From assembly GCA_013397435.1 (NCBI GenBank), contig VZRG01001530.1:62001-126000 (forward strand): a stretch of DNA of 64,000 nt, given 5' to 3'. This document shows positions 61,701 to 64,000 of the stretch, in pieces. Position 1 is the stretch's first letter. Each line of letters starts with the position of its first letter. The stretch comes from Erythrocercus mccallii. Lineage: Eukaryota > Chordata > Aves > Passeriformes > Dicruridae. The position numbers and the translations under genes are program-made. The notes beneath the pieces were generated by a model, which searched no databases, was not told the DNA's origin, and worked only from the letters and a program-made list of their open reading frames with translations.

Positions 61701-63474
61701 TTACTGTCCTCCTTCATATTTCTCCTTAAACTCTTTTGCCTTCAAGTTTATAAAGATGGTTTGTTTCCTTGTATAACTAAAATCATTGCCCATCATATTG
61801 TCTTTCATAGATCTCAAAGTAATTTTTGATTGCTTTATTTTTGTGTGACACCTAAATGGTAAGGTTTCTAGCTCAGGGGCCATAATTTTGTTTTATATAG
61901 CACCCAGCACAGTGGGATCTGGGTCTCTGGATGTGACTCTTGGAAATTAAAAAAATTAATGTGTTTGAAATGAAGAACTTGAGGAATTACTCCTTTTGGT
62001 GATCCTCTGGAGATTTACATCTGTTGGTCCTGCCCCCTTTGACTGCAGCATTTCATCCACATTTGTTGACCTCTGGGATTCCTTAACTTCTGAATGTTTT
62101 AAGTGAAACAGATGGTCATGACTTGACAGGAATTTGCTTTCACTCTCTCAGGGAAACATTAATCTTTGAAGTCAGACTTCCTGTGATTTGAAGCAATTCC
62201 TTTAATGTAACTGAATTAGCATTTTACTTTGCATCCCATGAGCAGAAACTTCATCTATTGAGATGGGATTGTTCTGTCTGTGAGGAAAGGACTGAAGTGG
62301 TTGCCACTGAGCTTTTCATAGTTGCAATTTTGTGAAAGTGATTGGCAAATACTTTGGGAGATTTCGCCTTCCCAGTGTGTGTCTGATTCCTTTCCTTTTC
62401 TCATGGCAGATACCTGGGTTGTAAAGTGAGGACTGTGCTGTTTTGTAATGTGGCTCTTTTGTCCCCTCAGGTGACACATTATTGCAGGGAATGGACTTGC
62501 TGCCGATGCTGATCCAGACTGTAGAAAAAGCAGCATCTCAAAGTACTCAGGTTCCCATGGTAACTGAAGGAGTTGCTGCAGCTTTATTGATCTGCAGGAT
62601 GTCTGTAATTGAGGGACAAACTGGTACGGTCACAAAACAGCTGGCAGAATCCAATATAAACAGGTTCTGAAGATTAACACTTCTTGACAGCGTGCAGGAG
62701 ATACTGTTTCTTATTTTGTATATAGTTTCTGCATAGAGAATCATTAGTTTTCTGTAAACCAGAGAAAGATTAATTCCCTTCTTTTTCATTTATGTCAGTG
62801 AAGAGTTCTTACTCTTCCATGGCTTTGCAAATTCCAGCTTCCGTTCATATAGGATGATAGTCCTCTGTATTCTGACAGACGATTTTTGCCCTGATCTTAC
62901 ATGGTCAGATTTGACTGATGCATTGGAAGTATTACTTGATTATTATTTGGGTAGTGTTTTTACAAACCTTTGGAAAGCATAGGGGCTGGAATTCTGTCTC
63001 CTGTCAGAGGATATTACAAGAGCTCTCTGAGTTCATACGTCTGCCAGGATATAAGATCAGGTGTGTTCTACCAAAAGCAACACACTATTCCCTCCTCTTC
63101 TATACTTCTACGAGGGTTTGCCCTATGAAAGATTAAGATGAGTCAGACTTTACATTTCACACATATAAATCAGAGAAAGGTATTTTTTGTCAGCTAGTGT
63201 CTTTTGGGTGTGTTTATAGTTCTGAATGAGAGAAATGAGAGGCTTTAGAATTGAAGACAAGTAAGGCTAGAAGTAACTTGAGAGATTTCAGGAGAAAGAA
63301 TTCTACTGTATTTTATGTGCACTGATGAGTTCTGACTTATTTTGAAACATCCTTAATGGACATCTGTTCTCTTCCTGTCAGAGTGTAAGCTGAGTGGTTT
63401 CTGGCAGCTGATTTTGGATGAGAAAAAACAAATTTTTACATCTGAAAAGTTTCTGCAGTCTGCGTCAGAGGAAG
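55637..63474 (+). CDS. GCN1: GCN1, ribosome-bound activator of GCN2 (5' part, exons 2-16)
   Basis: GCN1 is a giant HEAT-repeat protein that binds stalled or collided ribosomes and, with GCN20/ABCF-type partners, delivers uncharged-tRNA signals to the eIF2-alpha kinase GCN2 (EIF2AK4). Fifteen exons join in phase: 55637-55739, 56361-56424, 57000-57131, 57687-57795, 58480-58578, 58658-58792, 59252-59320, 59402-59510, 59897-59971, 60230-60358, 60580-60630, 61034-61132, 61404-61577, 62471-62623, 63382-63474. They encode about 531 residues, close to the human N-terminus from SDTLKRFAVKVTTASVKERR onward. The start exon is missing (gap) and over 2,100 C-terminal residues, including the EF3-like and GCN2-binding regions, lie beyond the window. 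All introns are GT-AG. A 31-bp duplication covers the donor of the 57687 exon. Confidence 0.97.
56361..56424 (+). CDS. GCN1: GCN1 exon 3
   Basis: Encodes DLPEGAVKGLCKLFCLTLHR and YR. Donor GTGAGT splits the Arg codon. Confidence 0.96.
57000..57131 (+). CDS. GCN1: GCN1 exon 4
   Basis: Encodes DAASRRALQLALQQLAESQP through SSGIGGKAGVP, an alpha-helical HEAT-like stretch. Donor GTGAGT. Confidence 0.96.
57687..57795 (+). CDS. GCN1: GCN1 exon 5
   Basis: Encodes SKSSGSAALLALSWTCLLVR through GETWKKL. The 5' splice site CTG/GTAGGT at 57795/57796 is repeated 31 bases downstream (57826/57827). Confidence 0.95.
57791..57852 (+). repeat. 31-bp tandem duplication spanning the GCN1 exon 5 donor
   Basis: Copy 1 is 57791-57821 and copy 2 is 57822-57852. 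Each begins AACTGGTAGGTT and ends TTTGCAGAAAT, with two mismatches in the middle (TTTTTTAGGG against TTCTTTAAGG). The duplicated unit includes the last five exonic bases and the whole 5' splice site. Confidence 0.93.
58480..58578 (+). CDS. GCN1: GCN1 exon 6
   Basis: 33 codons in phase 0, VEVQCLLLLEVLGGSHKQAV through LWKE. Acceptor GCCTTTGGCAG, donor GTGATG. Confidence 0.96.
58658..58792 (+). CDS. GCN1: GCN1 exon 7
   Basis: 45 codons, NQDLVDQYLSVILGLEPNQS through IIKRYK. Donor GTAAAT. Confidence 0.96.
59252..59320 (+). CDS. GCN1: GCN1 exon 8
   Basis: 23 codons, SALLDFYLKTILLSKTKPQK HVL, donor GTGAGA. Confidence 0.95.
59402..59510 (+). CDS. GCN1: GCN1 exon 9
   Basis: Encodes DSCSPLLRYMSHAEFKDSVL through RSPENVIE. 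It is separated from exon 8 by an intron of only 81 bases. Donor GTGAGT. Confidence 0.96.
59897..59971 (+). CDS. GCN1: GCN1 exon 10
   Basis: Encodes ISCLLLSVNLDLSQYALDIV KGLA, with split codons at both ends. Donor GTAAGT. Confidence 0.95.
60230..60358 (+). CDS. GCN1: GCN1 exon 11
   Basis: Encodes HLKSNSAQLMDEAVVALKNL through LFAILG, a clear HEAT-repeat helix pair. Donor GTGAGG. Confidence 0.96.
60580..60630 (+). CDS. GCN1: GCN1 exon 12
   Basis: Short exon, SEGKLTVVAQKMSVLS, too short to be seen as an open frame on its own. Acceptor TTGTTGGCAG, donor GTGAGG. Confidence 0.93.
61034..61132 (+). CDS. GCN1: GCN1 exon 13
   Basis: Encodes GIGSLSHHVVSGPSSQALSA through LFIPFLQQE. Donor GTGAGA. Confidence 0.96.
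61404..61577 (+). CDS. GCN1: GCN1 exon 14
   Basis: Encodes VHEGTLVHAVSVLALWCVRF through RHAYLQCMLASFK. Donor GTAAAA. Confidence 0.96.
62471..62623 (+). CDS. GCN1: GCN1 exon 15
   Basis: Encodes GDTLLQGMDLLPMLIQTVEK through ALLICRMSVIEGQT. Donor GTACGG. Confidence 0.95.
63382..63474 (+). CDS. GCN1: GCN1 exon 16 (last in window)
   Basis: Encodes CKLSGFWQLILDEKKQIFTS EKFLQSASEE, matching the human FWQLIVDEKKQVFTSEKF block. Donor GTAAAT. The gene continues to the right. Confidence 0.95.
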
Positions 63475-64000
63475 GTAAATTGGCAGTTACTGTATATCCA
63501 GTTGCTGTTTAACTCTGTTTCTTCGTACTTGACAAGAACTAACATTGTTAGCCCTGTTCTGTGATCCTTAGAGGATACAGTTTCAGATTAAAATGAGCTG
63601 TGTACTCCTCTGAAGTACATCTACACTAGCTCTAGTCTAAGCTTGAAAATGAATTTATTTATTTCTGCATGAACCTGAGTTATCACTCATTTATCATTCC
63701 AAATGGTAAAGAAATGGAAGGGCCTTGTGACAGCTGACACTATCTTCATTGCCACTGAAGCCGTTTTGGCAGAGCTCAGGAATTAACAGAACTGAAGCAC
63801 TGAGCGTGGTGTTTATAATTTGCTTTGCTCTGTCAACTTAGACCAAAATAGGTCACACACAATGGTCAGGAAAATTGTCCTGGGATCCAGCTAACAACAT
63901 TTCAATGAAATCATGGTTCAGTTCCCAGTCTTGGCCGATCTGAGTCGGATTTGTCTCTAGCTTCAGTGAGAAGATTATGTAGAGGCTCAGACTGGGGAGC
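63475..64000 (+). other. GCN1: GCN1 intron, cut by the window end
   Basis: Non-coding sequence after the exon 16 donor. The next exon is not reached. Confidence 0.8.

Overview
This window is vertebrate nuclear DNA, most likely from a bird. It has short introns, GT-AG splicing, CpG islands, and a CR1-type LINE 3' fragment (the dominant interspersed repeat of birds and other reptiles) inside a ribosomal-protein intron. Two runs of N (4438-4937 and 53719-54252) sit in GC-rich promoter-like DNA, as is common in avian assemblies. The gene order and orientation match human 12q24 (RNU4-2/RNU4-1, PXN, RPLP0, GCN1, all transcribed the same way). By recollection, the chicken counterpart is chromosome 15.

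Layout, all genes on the + strand. (1) 113-340: a complete U4 snRNA gene with a PSE-like promoter element and a 3' box. (2) 4.15-5.15 kb: a GC-rich CpG island interrupted by the first gap, the probable PXN promoter and first exon. (3) 5.15-28.57 kb: the very long first intron of PXN, with no coding exon seen, a 62-bp tandem duplication and a second CpG island at about 25.7-26.2 kb. (4) 28572-46647: paxillin coding exons 2-11, followed by a 3.1-kb 3'UTR ending near the AATAAA at 49725. Between the LD4 and LD5 exons lie at least three extra in-frame exons that would lengthen the adaptor. (5) 50049-53560: the whole RPLP0 gene (TATA box, TOP start, eight exons, poly(A) signal). (6) 55637-63474: exons 2-16 of GCN1, about the first 530 residues of a roughly 2,670-residue protein. 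Its first exon is probably in the second gap and the rest lies beyond the window.

Functionally, paxillin is a focal-adhesion scaffold and U4 is a core spliceosomal RNA. RPLP0 and GCN1 are neighbours that both feed into activation of the stress kinase GCN2: RPLP0 through the ribosomal P-stalk, GCN1 as the ribosome-bound co-activator. The PXN poly(A) signal and the RPLP0 start are only about 320 bp apart, with a strong CTCF-like motif between them.

The observations most worth following are the paxillin extra-exon cassette with additional LD-like motifs and a possible LIM-less ending, a 31-bp duplication that copies the 5' splice site of GCN1 exon 5, and the variant but syntenic U4 gene. Exon borders were placed by hand from splice consensus, reading phase and recalled orthologue sequences. 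No alignment could be run.
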